From: Halosegnis marinus
Lineage (GTDB): Archaea; Halobacteriota; Halobacteria; Halobacteriales; Haloarculaceae
DNA length: 64,000 nucleotides
Direction of reading: 5' to 3'
NCBI RefSeq assembly: GCF_029338355.1
Contig: NZ_CP119802.1
Location: 2,418,001 to 2,482,000, forward strand
The translations under genes were made by a program, and so were the position numbers. Positions 1 to 7,754 of this stretch are shown piece after piece (positions within the stretch are counted from its first letter, which is position 1; each line of letters opens with the position of its first letter). A model generated the notes under the pieces. It saw only the letters and a program-made list of their open reading frames with translations, was not told the origin of the DNA and ran no database searches.

Positions 1-137
1 GGGGGTGTCAGAGGCGTCCCGGCACCCTCGGTTCGGCGGTACGGGGTTTCAGTTCACTCTCCGACGCGACCGTGCACGGTTCGGGCATCGGGTATCAAAC
101 CACCGGCCGTTGAAGTGGCCTCGGGGGATGAACGAAG

Positions 138-144
138 GTTTATG
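138..144 (+). promoter_or_regulatory. TATA-like box of the HTH regulator gene
   Basis: The sequence GTTTATG is centred 28 bases before the ATG at 169, the spacing expected for a leaderless haloarchaeal transcript. It supports the ATG at 169 over the in-frame GTG at 115, which lies upstream of the box. Confidence 0.6.
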
Positions 145-168
145 CGCGCGTCGTGGCACGTGTCACCA

Positions 169-957
169 ATGACGGACGTCGCCGACCTGCTCCCGGTGGT
201 CGCCCGGCGCGAGCCGCTCGTCTCCGCGCTCCACGGATCGCCGGCGGCGAAGTGCGACCTCGTGGACGCGCTCGACGTGTCGCGCTCGACCGTCGACCGG
301 GCGGTGAGACGGCTGGAGGCCGAGGGGGTCGTCGAGCGTCGCGACGGCGGATACGGGCTGACGCTCGCCGGCAGACTCGTCTTCGAGGAGTACCGTACCC
401 TCGAACGGCGGGCCGCGGGGGTGTTCGAGGCCCGTGACGCGCTCGACGCGCTCCCGGCGGACGCGGATATCGAACCCGCGGCCCTCGTCGGCGCGACGAC
501 CACCGTCTCGGACCGAACGACCCCGTACCGGCCGGGGGACCGCCACCTCGAACTCGTCGCCGAGGCCGACAGCATCGACCTGCTCTCGACGGCCGTCGGG
601 CCGCGCTACGTCGAGGCCGTCCACGACGCGGTCGTCGAGGGCGGGACGCGGCTCCGGCTCGGGGTCGCGCCGGGCGTCGCCGAGCGGCTCGTCGCGGGCC
701 ACGGCGACACCGTGACCGACGCCGTCGCCACCGGCCGGGCCGAGATACGCGAACTCGCTGACCCGCCGGCGTTCTCGCTGGCGACCTTCGACCGCGGCGA
801 CGACGCCGTGCTCGGCCTGCTCGTGTACGCCGACGGCGGGCCGCGCGCGTACGTCGAGAACGACGCGCCCGCCGCGGTCGCGTACGGCCGGGACCGCTTC
901 GAGCGTCACTGGGCGGAGGCGGAGCCGGTGGCGACGCCGGCCGCCACGGACGGCTGA
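169..957 (+). CDS. HTH transcriptional regulator, FilR1-type
   Basis: This 262-residue protein has an N-terminal winged helix-turn-helix (about residues 20-75, with DVSRSTVDRAVRRLEAEG as the recognition region) followed by a beta-rich C-terminal domain (about 125-245). That domain resembles the FilR1/methanogenesis-regulator middle domain common in haloarchaeal HTH proteins. It is a cytoplasmic DNA-binding protein and probably responds to a small ligand or phosphorylation state. The ATG at 169 fits a leaderless transcript. The next gene, PRC-barrel, is on the same strand with its own promoter box, so they are probably not one operon. Family call from sequence resemblance; targets unknown. Confidence 0.8.
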   Translation: MTDVADLLPVVARREPLVSALHGSPAAKCDLVDALDVSRSTVDRAVRRLEAEGVVERRDGGYGLTLAGRLVFEEYRTLERRAAGVFEARDALDALPADADIEPAALVGATTTVSDRTTPYRPGDRHLELVAEADSIDLLSTAVGPRYVEAVHDAVVEGGTRLRLGVAPGVAERLVAGHGDTVTDAVATGRAEIRELADPPAFSLATFDRGDDAVLGLLVYADGGPRAYVENDAPAAVAYGRDRFERHWAEAEPVATPAATDG

Positions 958-1000
958 GACGGCCGAGGCGGCAGACGCACGTCGGACGGACGCCGGCAGT

Positions 1001-1007
1001 GTTAAGG
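1001..1007 (+). promoter_or_regulatory. TATA-like box of the PRC-barrel gene
   Basis: GTTAAGG is centred 27 bases before the ATG at 1031, so this gene probably has its own leaderless transcript rather than depending on the upstream regulator. Confidence 0.5.
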
Positions 1008-1030
1008 AAACGGCCCCACTCCCGGCGCGT

Positions 1031-1321
1031 ATGAACGACGACGTGCCACAGGAGATCACCTCGCTCGTCGGCCGGGAGGTGTACTCCAAGAACGGGGTCT
1101 TCGTGGGTCAGGTCGAGGACCTCCGGCTCGACCTCGACGCGGAGTCCGTGACCGGGCTCGCGCTCGCCTCGCTGAACGACGACCTCTTCGCCGGCCGGGC
1201 GGCCGGCGCCCGCGGCGTCATCCTCCCGTACCGTTGGGTGCGCGCCGTCGGGGACGTCATCATCGTGAACGACGTGGTGGAACGGATGAAGACCGAGGAG
1301 GGCGAGGAAGCGCCGGCCTAG
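1031..1321 (+). CDS. PRC-barrel domain protein
   Basis: This 96-residue acidic protein is essentially one PRC-barrel domain: an N-terminal EITSLVGREVYSKNG strand pair, a VGQVEDLRLDLD segment and a C-terminal LPYRWVRAVGDVIIV strand. Small stand-alone PRC-barrel proteins of this kind are frequent in archaea; their exact role is unsettled (RNA metabolism or adaptor functions have been suggested). No catalytic residues are visible. The stop codon overlaps that of the convergent MGMT gene in a shared CTAG. Confidence is high for the family and low for function. Confidence 0.88.
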   Translation: MNDDVPQEITSLVGREVYSKNGVFVGQVEDLRLDLDAESVTGLALASLNDDLFAGRAAGARGVILPYRWVRAVGDVIIVNDVVERMKTEEGEEAPA

Positions 1322-1722
1322 TAGGCGCTCAGTTTCTGTTGGCCGCGCTCGTGGTCGAGCAGCGCCCGCTTCGCCGCCGGGCCGCCGGCGGCCGAGAAGC
1401 CGCCGAGCGAGTCCGTCCCGACGACGCGGTGACACGGTACGACCACGGGGACGGGGTTCGAGCCGCAGGCCTGCCCGACGGCGACGGCGCCGGTGTCGAG
1501 TTCCGCGGCGAGGTCGCCGTACGTTCGCGTCTCGCCGTACGGGATCGCCAGCATCGCGGCCATCACCTCCCCGAGGAGTCCCTCGGGGAGCGCCACGCCG
1601 AGGTCGAACGCCGTCCGCTCGCCGGCCCCGTAGGCGGCCACCTGCTCGCGGACCTTCTCGGGCGGGGCATCGAGGAACCGCTCGTCGAGGTCGAACGGGT
1701 AGCCGCGGACGGTGACCTGCAC
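1318..1722 (-). CDS. ogt: methylated-DNA--protein-cysteine methyltransferase (MGMT/Ogt)
   Basis: This DNA repair protein transfers the alkyl group from O6-alkylguanine to its own cysteine. The diagnostic active-site motif PCHRVVG is present, with the acceptor Cys at residue 97 of 134, preceded by the helix-turn-helix region IPYGETRTYGDLA. It is short, essentially the C-terminal DNA-binding/active-site domain with a reduced N-terminal part, as in other haloarchaeal members. The start is a GTG; a GCAAAAC box on the minus strand lies about 25 bases upstream. Its stop shares CTAG with the PRC-barrel gene. Confidence 0.92.
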   Translation of the reverse strand: MQVTVRGYPFDLDERFLDAPPEKVREQVAAYGAGERTAFDLGVALPEGLLGEVMAAMLAIPYGETRTYGDLAAELDTGAVAVGQACGSNPVPVVVPCHRVVGTDSLGGFSAAGGPAAKRALLDHERGQQKLSAY

Positions 1723-1762
1723 GCCCTCTCCTTCGCGCGCCGGGGCAAAACGGTGTCGTCGG

Positions 1763-3217
1763 TCAGGAGCCGTTCCCGGACTCGCCGCCGGACTCGACGC
1801 CCATCGCGGAGAACAGCTTCCCCTTCACGGCCTCGCGCACTAGGGAGAGCAGCGTCTCGCGGTTGTCCTCGTTCGCCTCGATGCCGGTGAAGATGCCGAG
1901 CGGTATCTCGACGGAGGCGTCCGTCGAGTGGCCGACCACCTCGCCGATGTCGCCGAAGCCGTCGTCGAGGACGGAGCCGATGTTCATGCGGATGTCCTTC
2001 GACCGGGCGGCGAGGTAGATGGTGTCGTCCGCGATGGCGAACACGGCCGTCGTGGTGATGCCCTCCAGATTGAGGAGGTGTTGGGCGGCCTCCGAGAGCG
2101 CCTCGCGGTTGCGGATGAAGCCGGCGTTCGAGACGAGGTGGCTCCCCTTCACGTCGCGGTTCCGGATGGCCTCCGCCAGCACGTCGAGCGTCTCGGGGCT
2201 CATCGACGGCGACTCCACCTGTTCGAGCGTGTCGTGGTCCGCGAACGGGTAGAGGTACGCCGCGGCGGTGAGGTCCGCCGGGGTGGTGTCGCGCTTGAAG
2301 TCGAGGGTCTCGGCGCGGATGCCGTACAGCAGCGCGGTCGCCACGTCCGCCGAGAGGTTCAGGTCGAACTCCTGGATGTACTTCGTGAGGATGGTCGAGG
2401 TGGAGGAGACGTTCGGCCGCACGTCCGTGAAGCGGGCGTCGTAGTCGATCTCCGGCTCGAAGCGGTCGATGAAGATGTCCACCCCCTCCGTCACGGAGGG
2501 TTCGGAGGTCTTGGCGTGGTCGACCAGCGCGACGGTGTCGTAGTTGTCGAGGTCGACCTCGGAGAGGGGCGACAGTTCGATGCCGAAGAGGTTCACGAAC
2601 GCGCGGTTCTCCTGGTGACCGATCTCCCCGTCGTAGAGGATGTCAGCCTCGATGCCGCGGGACTCGGCGATGGCCTGGAGGGCGACGGCCGACGCGATGG
2701 AGTCGGGGTCCGGCGAGCGGTGCGCGAGGATGGCCATGCGGCGCTCGGTGTCGTCGATGACGCCGGCCAGCTGTTCGGCCTTGTACTCCAGTTCGCCGGT
2801 TTCGAGCGCGCGCAGCGCGGAGTCGGCGATGACCGCCGAGGGGTTGATGACGACGTCGACGCCGAGCTCGGTGAGTTCGTCCGCGGTGACCGGGTCGGAG
2901 GCGCGCACGACGATGAAGTGGTCGTCGCCGTGCTCGCGGATGTTCCCGACCGCGGCCTTGTTCGCCTCCACGTCGGAGGCGAGCACGAGGATGACGTCGC
3001 GGTCCGCGACGGCCTCGGCCACCTCCGGCTCCGCGATGTCCGCCGTGCGGGCGTCGAGGTCCTGGTCGCGGAGCGCCTCGACGCGGCCCTCGTCCTTGTC
3101 GAGGATGAGGACGTCCTTCCCCTCCCCGACCAGCGCCTCCGCGACGGCGTGGCCGACGCTGCCACAGCCGAGGATGGCGTAGGTGGACATCGAGGCCATC
3201 GAGATACCGCTGCTCAT
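1763..3217 (-). CDS. TrkA-N / DHH-family phosphoesterase fusion protein
   Basis: This 484-residue protein fuses an N-terminal Rossmann TrkA-N (RCK-type NAD-binding) domain, motif GCGSVGHAVAEAL near residue 20, to a DHH/DHHA1 phosphoesterase domain. Metal-site motifs HRSPDPDS and VALVDHAK are visible in the middle, and the C-terminal DHHA1-like half contains SNAGFIRNREALSEA. The family is archaeal; a role in cleaving linear or cyclic oligonucleotides or pAp-like substrates is plausible but unproven here. Three in-frame ATGs exist (3217, 3199, 3190). A TTAAG-type box centred about 28 bases upstream of 3217 favours that one, although the Rossmann fold begins just after 3190. Confidence 0.85.
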   Translation of the reverse strand: MSSGISMASMSTYAILGCGSVGHAVAEALVGEGKDVLILDKDEGRVEALRDQDLDARTADIAEPEVAEAVADRDVILVLASDVEANKAAVGNIREHGDDHFIVVRASDPVTADELTELGVDVVINPSAVIADSALRALETGELEYKAEQLAGVIDDTERRMAILAHRSPDPDSIASAVALQAIAESRGIEADILYDGEIGHQENRAFVNLFGIELSPLSEVDLDNYDTVALVDHAKTSEPSVTEGVDIFIDRFEPEIDYDARFTDVRPNVSSTSTILTKYIQEFDLNLSADVATALLYGIRAETLDFKRDTTPADLTAAAYLYPFADHDTLEQVESPSMSPETLDVLAEAIRNRDVKGSHLVSNAGFIRNREALSEAAQHLLNLEGITTTAVFAIADDTIYLAARSKDIRMNIGSVLDDGFGDIGEVVGHSTDASVEIPLGIFTGIEANEDNRETLLSLVREAVKGKLFSAMGVESGGESGNGS

Positions 3218-3303
3218 GATACCGGTCCTGCGGGGGCCTCTCACTTAACCTCCCTCCCTCGCCGGCGTACGGCCCGGAACCGCACGACTGCGCCGAAACG
3301 CAA

Positions 3304-3310
3304 GGTATAT
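3304..3310 (+). promoter_or_regulatory. box A promoter of tRNA-Lys
   Basis: GGTATAT lies about 33 bases before the first base of the tRNA, a normal archaeal box A position for a tRNA with a very short 5' leader. Confidence 0.5.
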
Positions 3311-3339
3311 GCGCCGGCCTCCGCTACCCGGAGACGCCC

Positions 3340-3413
3340 GGGCCGATAGCTCAGCCAGGGAGAGCGACTGGCTCTTAACCAGTCGGTCGAGGGTTCAAAT
3401 CCCTCTCGGCCCG
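3340..3413 (+). tRNA. tRNA-Lys (anticodon CTT)
   Basis: A full cloverleaf can be folded: acceptor GGGCCGA with TCGGCCC, D stem GCTC/GAGC, anticodon stem ACTGG/CCAGT around loop CTCTTAA (anticodon CTT), variable loop CGGTC, T arm GAGGG-TTCAAAT-CCCTC, discriminator G. It is 74 nt without an intron; CCA is not encoded. Confidence 0.97.
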
Positions 3414-3935
3414 CTTCTCGGACGAACGGTATCCCCGAAGCGACCGCTCCGGTCGAAGAAGCCGCGGCGGGACGACAAGCGAGCGGCCCGCCGCGGTGTC
3501 AGCGGTTGCGGGGGTGTCCCCAGGACCCCCGTCGGACGGTCACGTGCGCCCCACTCCCGGGGGGCGTCCGGACGGATACCCCCGTGGATGTTAGTTATGG
3601 TCGGCATAACCCGCGTCCCGTCGGGCATCGGGCCGGGGGCGCCCCGAAGCGCCGTCGGCTCCCCCCGGCGTCCCACGGTGGTCGGAGGCGGCCCTCAACT
3701 ACGGCCGCGACACCGACACGGTCACGTAGCGGTCTGTGGCGCATAAGCTCACGCTGAAATCCGTTTTTGGACGATAGTCGACAGGTCCGCGCCGGGCGAA
3801 AGAACAGGCGTCGGGGCTCCCCGGACCCCGACCGGATGCCCTCGCGCATGACACTGCGGTTCGCACGCAGCGACCGGTCCTGCGCGGCGGGCGGGCGTAG
3901 TTATGTGCCGGCTACCCCGTCGGACGGGACGTCGA
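3414..3935. other. 522-bp intergenic region without a convincing gene
   Basis: No reading frame here has haloarchaeal protein character. It holds several symmetrical elements: a hairpin at 3509-3531 (CGGGG arm, then GTCC-CCA-GGAC), a perfect inverted repeat GTTATG/CATAAC with a 5-base spacer at 3594-3610, a hairpin GTCGGGG/CCCCGAC at 3810-3832, and a T5 run near 3770. It could hold a non-coding RNA or simply be decayed spacer between tRNA-Lys and guaB. Confidence 0.5.
3594..3610. repeat. perfect inverted repeat GTTATG-N5-CATAAC
   Basis: This 6-bp perfect inverted repeat with 5-base spacing, AT-rich in a GC-rich context, resembles an operator half-site pair. It sits in the middle of the gene-poor region, with no identified start codon within 300 bases. 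Confidence 0.4.
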
Positions 3936-3955
3936 CTACTCCTGCGGCGAGTAGT
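3935..3955 (-). terminator. inverted repeat spanning the guaB stop codon
   Basis: ACTACTC (3935-3941) and GAGTAGT (3949-3955) form a 7-bp stem with a 7-base loop that includes the stop codon of guaB. It would place a hairpin at the very 3' end of the message; a termination or stability role is only an inference. Confidence 0.3.
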
Positions 3956-5414
3956 TGGGCGCCTCGTCGGTGATCATCACGTCGTGGGGGTGGCCCTCCG
4001 TCTGGCCGGCCGAGGAGACGCGGACGAACTCCGCGCGCTCCTTGAACCCCGGAATCGTGTCCGCGCCGACGTAGCCCATCCCCGAGCGCATCCCGCCGAC
4101 GAGCTGGTGGAGTTCGGACTCGAGCGACCCCTTGTACGGGGTGGCGGCCTCGACGCCCTCGGGGACGAAGTCCTCGTCCTCGTCGGCGTCCTTCAGGTAG
4201 CGGTCGCCGCCGCCCTCGGACATCGCGCCGACGCTGCCCATCCCGCGGTATTGCTTGTACTTCTTGCCCTGCATCGTGATGACGCGGCCGGGGGCCTCGT
4301 CGGTGCCGGCGAAGTAGGAGCCGAGCATGACGGCGTCGGCGCCCGCCGCGATGGCCTTGATGGCGTCGCCGGAGTAGCGGATGCCGCCGTCCGCGATGAC
4401 CGGCACGTCCTCGGGCGCGGCCACGTCCGCGACCTCGGAGACGGCCGTTATCTGGGGCATCCCGGCGCCCGAGACGACCCGCGTGGTACAGATGGAGCCG
4501 GGCCCGATGCCGACCTTCAGCCCGTCGGCGAAGTCGACGGCGGCTTCCGCGGCCTCGCGCGTCCCGACGTTGCCGACGACTACGTCCGCCGCCACCTCGG
4601 CCTTGATCTCCCGCGCCGAGTCGAGGACGTTGAGGTTGTGTGCGTGCGCACAGTCGATGAACAGCACGTCCGCGCCGGCCTCGTCGGCGGCGACGGCGCG
4701 GTCCGTCTCGAACGGGCCGACCGCGACCCCGACGAGGAGGCGACCCTGTTCGTCGCGGGCCGCGTCGTCGTACTCCCGGCGCGAGAGGATGCCGCGCATC
4801 GTCACGAGGCCGGTGAGCCGGTCCTCGTCGTCCACGATGGGGACGCGCTCGACCTTGTGCTCGTACATGAGTTCGAGCGCCTCGCGCGCCTCGATGCCCT
4901 CGGCCGCGGTGATGACGTCGTCGGTCATCGCGTCGCGGACGAGGTCGTCCTCGGCGATGCCGATGTACGGCCGGATGTCGGTGCCCGAGATGATGCCGAG
5001 CACCTCGTCGTCGTCGTTCACGACCGGCGCGCCGGAGACGCCCGCCCGCCCCATCAGGCGGTCGACCGCCTCGACGGTCATGTCCGGCGACGCGGTCACC
5101 ACGTCGCGGATGACGAGTTCGTCCGCGCGCTTCACCTGCTCGACGTGTGCGGCCGTCTCCTCGACGTCCATGTTCCGGTGGAGGACGCCCAGCCCGCCCT
5201 GTCGAGCCATCTCCGTCGCCAGTTCGGCCTCGGTGACGGTGTCCATCGCCGCCGAGAGCACCGGGACGTTGAGTTCGACGGTGCGCGACACGCGGGTCGC
5301 GGTGTCGGCCTCGTCCGGCTCGACGCGCGACTCCATCGGTCGCAGGAGTACGTCGTCGAACGTCAGTGCCTCCGGTACGTCGAGTTTCCGCGAGAACGGT
5401 GAGTCCTCCGCCAT
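3936..5414 (-). CDS. guaB: IMP dehydrogenase
   Basis: This enzyme oxidises IMP to XMP with NAD, the first committed step of GMP synthesis. The 492-residue protein has the N-terminal half of the TIM barrel ([13 protein letters not shown], residues 14-26), two CBS domains inserted at about 100-220, and the catalytic loop [11 protein letters not shown] with the active-site Cys at residue 309. A flap region [11 protein letters not shown] follows, and a C-terminal substrate-site segment. The start at 5414 gives the family's usual N-terminus ([10 protein letters not shown]), and a box read as GTTTTTC on the minus strand lies 27 bases upstream. The frame stays open further upstream, but that extension is not conserved-looking. 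Monocistronic. Confidence 0.96.
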   Translation of the reverse strand: MAEDSPFSRKLDVPEALTFDDVLLRPMESRVEPDEADTATRVSRTVELNVPVLSAAMDTVTEAELATEMARQGGLGVLHRNMDVEETAAHVEQVKRADELVIRDVVTASPDMTVEAVDRLMGRAGVSGAPVVNDDDEVLGIISGTDIRPYIGIAEDDLVRDAMTDDVITAAEGIEAREALELMYEHKVERVPIVDDEDRLTGLVTMRGILSRREYDDAARDEQGRLLVGVAVGPFETDRAVAADEAGADVLFIDCAHAHNLNVLDSAREIKAEVAADVVVGNVGTREAAEAAVDFADGLKVGIGPGSICTTRVVSGAGMPQITAVSEVADVAAPEDVPVIADGGIRYSGDAIKAIAAGADAVMLGSYFAGTDEAPGRVITMQGKKYKQYRGMGSVGAMSEGGGDRYLKDADEDEDFVPEGVEAATPYKGSLESELHQLVGGMRSGMGYVGADTIPGFKERAEFVRVSSAGQTEGHPHDVMITDEAPNYSPQE

Positions 5415-5622
5415 ATAAACGGTGTGTGAGCGCGGATGAAAAACGTTCCGAGAAGGGGAAGCGCCCGTGGGACGGGGCCACGGTACACGGACACACAACC
5501 GTCCGGATTCCGGCACCGATGTGGACGTTCGTACATCGTCGTCCGGTTTCGCGTCCCGGACGCCGCCGGAGCGGCGCGAAGCCGGCCGTTCGGTCGTTCC
5601 CTGTGTCCGTATCTCACACAAC

Positions 5623-5629
5623 GCTTATA
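5623..5629 (+). promoter_or_regulatory. TATA box of the 64-residue ORF / DUF5794 unit
   Basis: GCTTATA is centred 27 bases before the ATG at 5653. It is one of the clearest TATA boxes in the window and directly abuts the palindrome at 5628-5650. Confidence 0.65.
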
Positions 5630-5650
5630 CGAAGTACGAGGTATTTCGTA
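5628..5650. promoter_or_regulatory. putative operator palindrome between TATA box and start codon
   Basis: TACGAAGTA (5628-5636) and TATTTCGTA (5642-5650) are inverted repeats with one mismatch around a CGAGG spacer. The element overlaps the 3' edge of the TATA box and reaches to 2 bases before the ATG at 5653, covering the expected transcription start. Such a position is typical for an archaeal repressor site; the regulator is not known. Confidence 0.55.
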
Positions 5651-5652
5651 GT

Positions 5653-5847
5653 ATGGACGTCGCAAGTCCCATCGCGTCGCGCCTTGCCGGCCAGACGAAC
5701 CTCTCCTCCGGCAACTCGACAAAAACAGCGATGTTCGGATTTGCGGCACGGTTCGCGTTCGACTGGCTGGGCGGACGGCTCGCGTCCGCGCTCGGCTATC
5801 GCGACGCAGACCACCCACCGGCGACGGGGTATCGCCAACACCCCTGA
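5653..5847 (+). CDS. small hypothetical protein (64 aa)
   Basis: I do not recognise this 64-residue protein. It begins MDVASPIASRLAGQTN, has a central slightly hydrophobic segment (FGFAARFAFDWLGGRLASALG, roughly residues 29-48) that could be an amphipathic helix at the membrane, and ends in a Pro/His-rich tail. Evidence that it is real: a strong TATA box at leaderless spacing, a palindrome covering the start site, and a stop codon (5845-5847) directly followed by the ATG of the DUF5794 gene, implying translational coupling. Alternative: it is a leader peptide controlling the downstream gene. Confidence 0.6.
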   Translation: MDVASPIASRLAGQTNLSSGNSTKTAMFGFAARFAFDWLGGRLASALGYRDADHPPATGYRQHP

Positions 5848-6753
5848 ATGAGCGTCTCCCAACACCCGATAGCCGCACGCCTAGAGCGACAGGTGGGCGA
5901 GGGGACGAAGCTCCTCGCCACGGTCATGGGGCTGCCGCTCGTGGACGGCATCTTCCCCGCCCTCGTGCTCGCGGGCGCGCTCTCCTCGGTTCTGGGTATC
6001 ATCGAGGTGGGACTGCTCGTCTTCGGCGGCTCCGCCACCCTCGCGGTCGTCCTCGCGGAGATGGAGGGGACCCGCCGCGAGCAGATCGGCGCGGTGCTCG
6101 TCGTCGGCGCGGGCGTGATGCTCGTCGCCGCCGTCGAGACGGCCGTCGCCCCGACCATCGAGTCGGCGCTCGACACGGCCACGTTCGAGCGGTTCGCCGC
6201 GCTCGTCATCCTCGCTATCGCCGCGAAGACCGCCTCCGCCACGGTCGGCGAGTACCTCCCTTCGCCCGGCGTCATCGTGGGGCTGGGGCTGGTCGCCTCG
6301 TTCGACCCCTCGGGCTTCCAGTTCGCGCTCATCGCGGACCCCATGGACGTGGCCCGCGGCGTCGCCGCCGCCGGCGTGGGCGTCTCCTTCGCCCTCTCGG
6401 TGGCCGTCTTCGGCCCGTGGCTCCGCGGCAACGTCGACATCGACCGCTTCCGGTTCGGGAGCGCCGTCGCGCTCGGCGTCCTCCCGCTGACCATCCTCGA
6501 CGTCATCCGGACGGACGCGCCCATCGCGCTGGCCGTCCTCGCGGTCACGTCGCTGCTCGCGCTCGACCCCGGCGGGTCGCCGGTCGCGGAGAAGGACAAC
6601 GCGTCGAGCCCCCCCGAGGCGTCGCCCGCCACCGACGGCGGCGACGGCGCTGTCGCGTCGGACGCGGAGGCCGACGAGGTGGACGACGACTACGAGGAGG
6701 AGTCGTCCGGCTCGGACCGGCGCATGGGCGGCGACCGCGCCCCGTGGCTGTGA
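5848..6753 (+). CDS. DUF5794 family multi-pass membrane protein
   Basis: This 301-residue haloarchaeal membrane protein has an N-terminal cytoplasmic stretch (SVSQHPIAARLERQVG), about seven hydrophobic segments from residue 23 to 245, and a long disordered acidic C-terminal tail (DEADEVDDDYEEESSG region). It matches the pattern I know for DUF5794. Its function is unknown. It starts immediately after the stop of the 64-residue gene with no gap, so the two are likely co-translated under the palindrome-marked promoter at 5623-5650. A zinc-ribbon gene follows on the same strand with its own box. Confidence 0.85.
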   Translation: MSVSQHPIAARLERQVGEGTKLLATVMGLPLVDGIFPALVLAGALSSVLGIIEVGLLVFGGSATLAVVLAEMEGTRREQIGAVLVVGAGVMLVAAVETAVAPTIESALDTATFERFAALVILAIAAKTASATVGEYLPSPGVIVGLGLVASFDPSGFQFALIADPMDVARGVAAAGVGVSFALSVAVFGPWLRGNVDIDRFRFGSAVALGVLPLTILDVIRTDAPIALAVLAVTSLLALDPGGSPVAEKDNASSPPEASPATDGGDGAVASDAEADEVDDDYEEESSGSDRRMGGDRAPWL

Positions 6754-6797
6754 GCCGCGAGGACAACGCTTAGGGGCGTCGCTCGCTCCCTCACGCT

Positions 6798-7022
6798 ATG
6801 GCCGACAACCGTGTCGTCGAGGGGCGGATGGTGACGCCGAAGAAGCTCGCCGAACTGGTCGAGGGCGAGCGCGTGATGGACGCTGAGGGCATCGAGGACG
6901 CCGACCACGACTGCCCCGAGTGCGGCGGCGACGTCGTGAGCGTGGGCTACATGCCCTCGGTCACGGCGTTCGTCACCGGCTACAAGTGCCAGGAGTGCTC
7001 GTGGAGCGAGCGCGACGACTAA
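6798..7022 (+). CDS. DUF5795 family zinc-ribbon protein
   Basis: This 74-residue protein has a C-terminal zinc ribbon: CPEC at about residues 39-42 and CQEC at 64-67, separated by a conserved-looking VSVGYMPSVTAFVTGYK segment. It is a haloarchaeal-specific small protein of unknown function (DUF5795). A GCTTAGG box centred 28 bases upstream supports the ATG at 6798. Its stop overlaps the stop of the convergent ferredoxin-like gene (CTAA at 7019-7022). Confidence 0.85.
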   Translation: MADNRVVEGRMVTPKKLAELVEGERVMDAEGIEDADHDCPECGGDVVSVGYMPSVTAFVTGYKCQECSWSERDD

Positions 7023-7354
7023 CGCGGCAGTAGCTGGCCCCAGTAGCGTTTCTCCGGTATCTCCACCGTCAGCGGCTCCTCGACCGTGAGCTGACACGAC
7101 AGCCGCGGGTAGCCGTAGCGCGCCGCCAGCCGGTCGTGCCAGTGGTCGGCGTCGGCCGGGGCTCCGTCTCCCGTTTCGACGCGGACCCCGCAGGTCGCAC
7201 ACAGCCCCCGGCCGCCGCAGTTGGCGACCCGCGCCGCGGGGGCGTACACCTCGAACCCGGCGGCGAGCAATGCTCGCCGGAGATTCGCCCCGCGTTCCAC
7301 GGACAGCGTCTCCTCGCGACCCTCCGCGCGCACCGTGACGGGCACCTCCTCCAT
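7019..7354 (-). CDS. 2Fe-2S ferredoxin-like protein
   Basis: This 111-residue single-domain plant-type ferredoxin fold has the cluster-binding cysteines visible as NCGGRGLCATCGV (three Cys, residues about 46-54) and a fourth in LSCQLTV near residue 87. It is probably a cytoplasmic electron carrier; the partner is not evident from neighbours. It differs from the large halophilic ferredoxin in lacking the acidic insertion. A box read as GTTAAGC on the minus strand lies 27 bases upstream of the ATG. Confidence 0.86.
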   Translation of the reverse strand: MEEVPVTVRAEGREETLSVERGANLRRALLAAGFEVYAPAARVANCGGRGLCATCGVRVETGDGAPADADHWHDRLAARYGYPRLSCQLTVEEPLTVEIPEKRYWGQLLPR

Positions 7355-7437
7355 ACCCGCGAATGGGGCGCCCGACGCTTAACGGGGAGGGGGTGAATCG
7401 AAACCCCTTTAGGACGAATCGACATACGCAGAGGCGA

Positions 7438-7616
7438 GGGGCTGTGGCCAAGCCAGGCATGGCGACTGACTCCAGAGGCCACGCGCCCGGTGACGACACT
7501 CCAGACTGATATACCGAGCGGGCGACTGATCATCGCCCGTGTTGACGACCCTCTGGAGGACCGAGGCGCGCACCGGAGATATCAGTCGATCGGGGGTTCA
7601 AATCCCTCCGGCCCCA
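7438..7616 (+). tRNA. tRNA-Trp (anticodon CCA) with a 105-nt intron
   Basis: Exon 1 (7438-7475) has acceptor GGGGCTG, D stem GCCA/TGGC, anticodon stem ACTGA and loop CTCCAG. Exon 2 (7581-7616) continues with A38, TCAGT, variable CGATC, T arm GGGGG-TTCAAAT-CCCTC, acceptor CGGCCCC and discriminator A. The intron (7476-7580) interrupts the anticodon loop after position 37, the canonical site of the haloarchaeal Trp intron. Confidence 0.96.
7476..7580 (+). ncRNA. intron-encoded box C/D guide RNA of pre-tRNA-Trp
   Basis: Boxes in order: C (GTGACGA, 7490-7496), D' (CCGA, 7514-7517), a GGGCGA/TCGCCC hairpin (about 7520-7538), C' (TTGACGA, 7542-7548) and D (CCGA, 7561-7564). The guide before D' (ACTGATAT, 7505-7512) is complementary to 7579-7586; its fifth base before D' pairs with U39 (7582). 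The guide before D (CTCTGGAG, 7551-7558) is complementary to 7470-7477; its fifth base before D pairs with C34 (7472). Both predictions match the known 2'-O-methyl sites guided by the haloarchaeal Trp intron. Confidence 0.9.
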
Positions 7617-7722
7617 TTCCGTTCTTCACATTTTCGCAAGCCTCAGCTCCGCAGCCGGGGCGTCGAGGGCGCGCAACGCCGTCCCGCAAGCGACGGTCGT
7701 CGGGAGGGGTAATCAGGCCATA

Positions 7723-7729
7723 GCTATTA
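7723..7729 (+). promoter_or_regulatory. TATA-like box of the 37-aa zinc-finger gene
   Basis: The AT-rich stretch around GCTATTA is centred about 28 bases before the ATG at 7755. Confidence 0.5.
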
Positions 7730-7754
7730 CACCCCCGGCTGATACCTCCAGGTA

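Noticed and set aside
7476-7580. Insertion in tRNA-Trp considered as a mobile element or att site
   Set aside because: It sits at the canonical position after nucleotide 37, has box C/D guide structure and exact target pairing, and no integrase gene is nearby.
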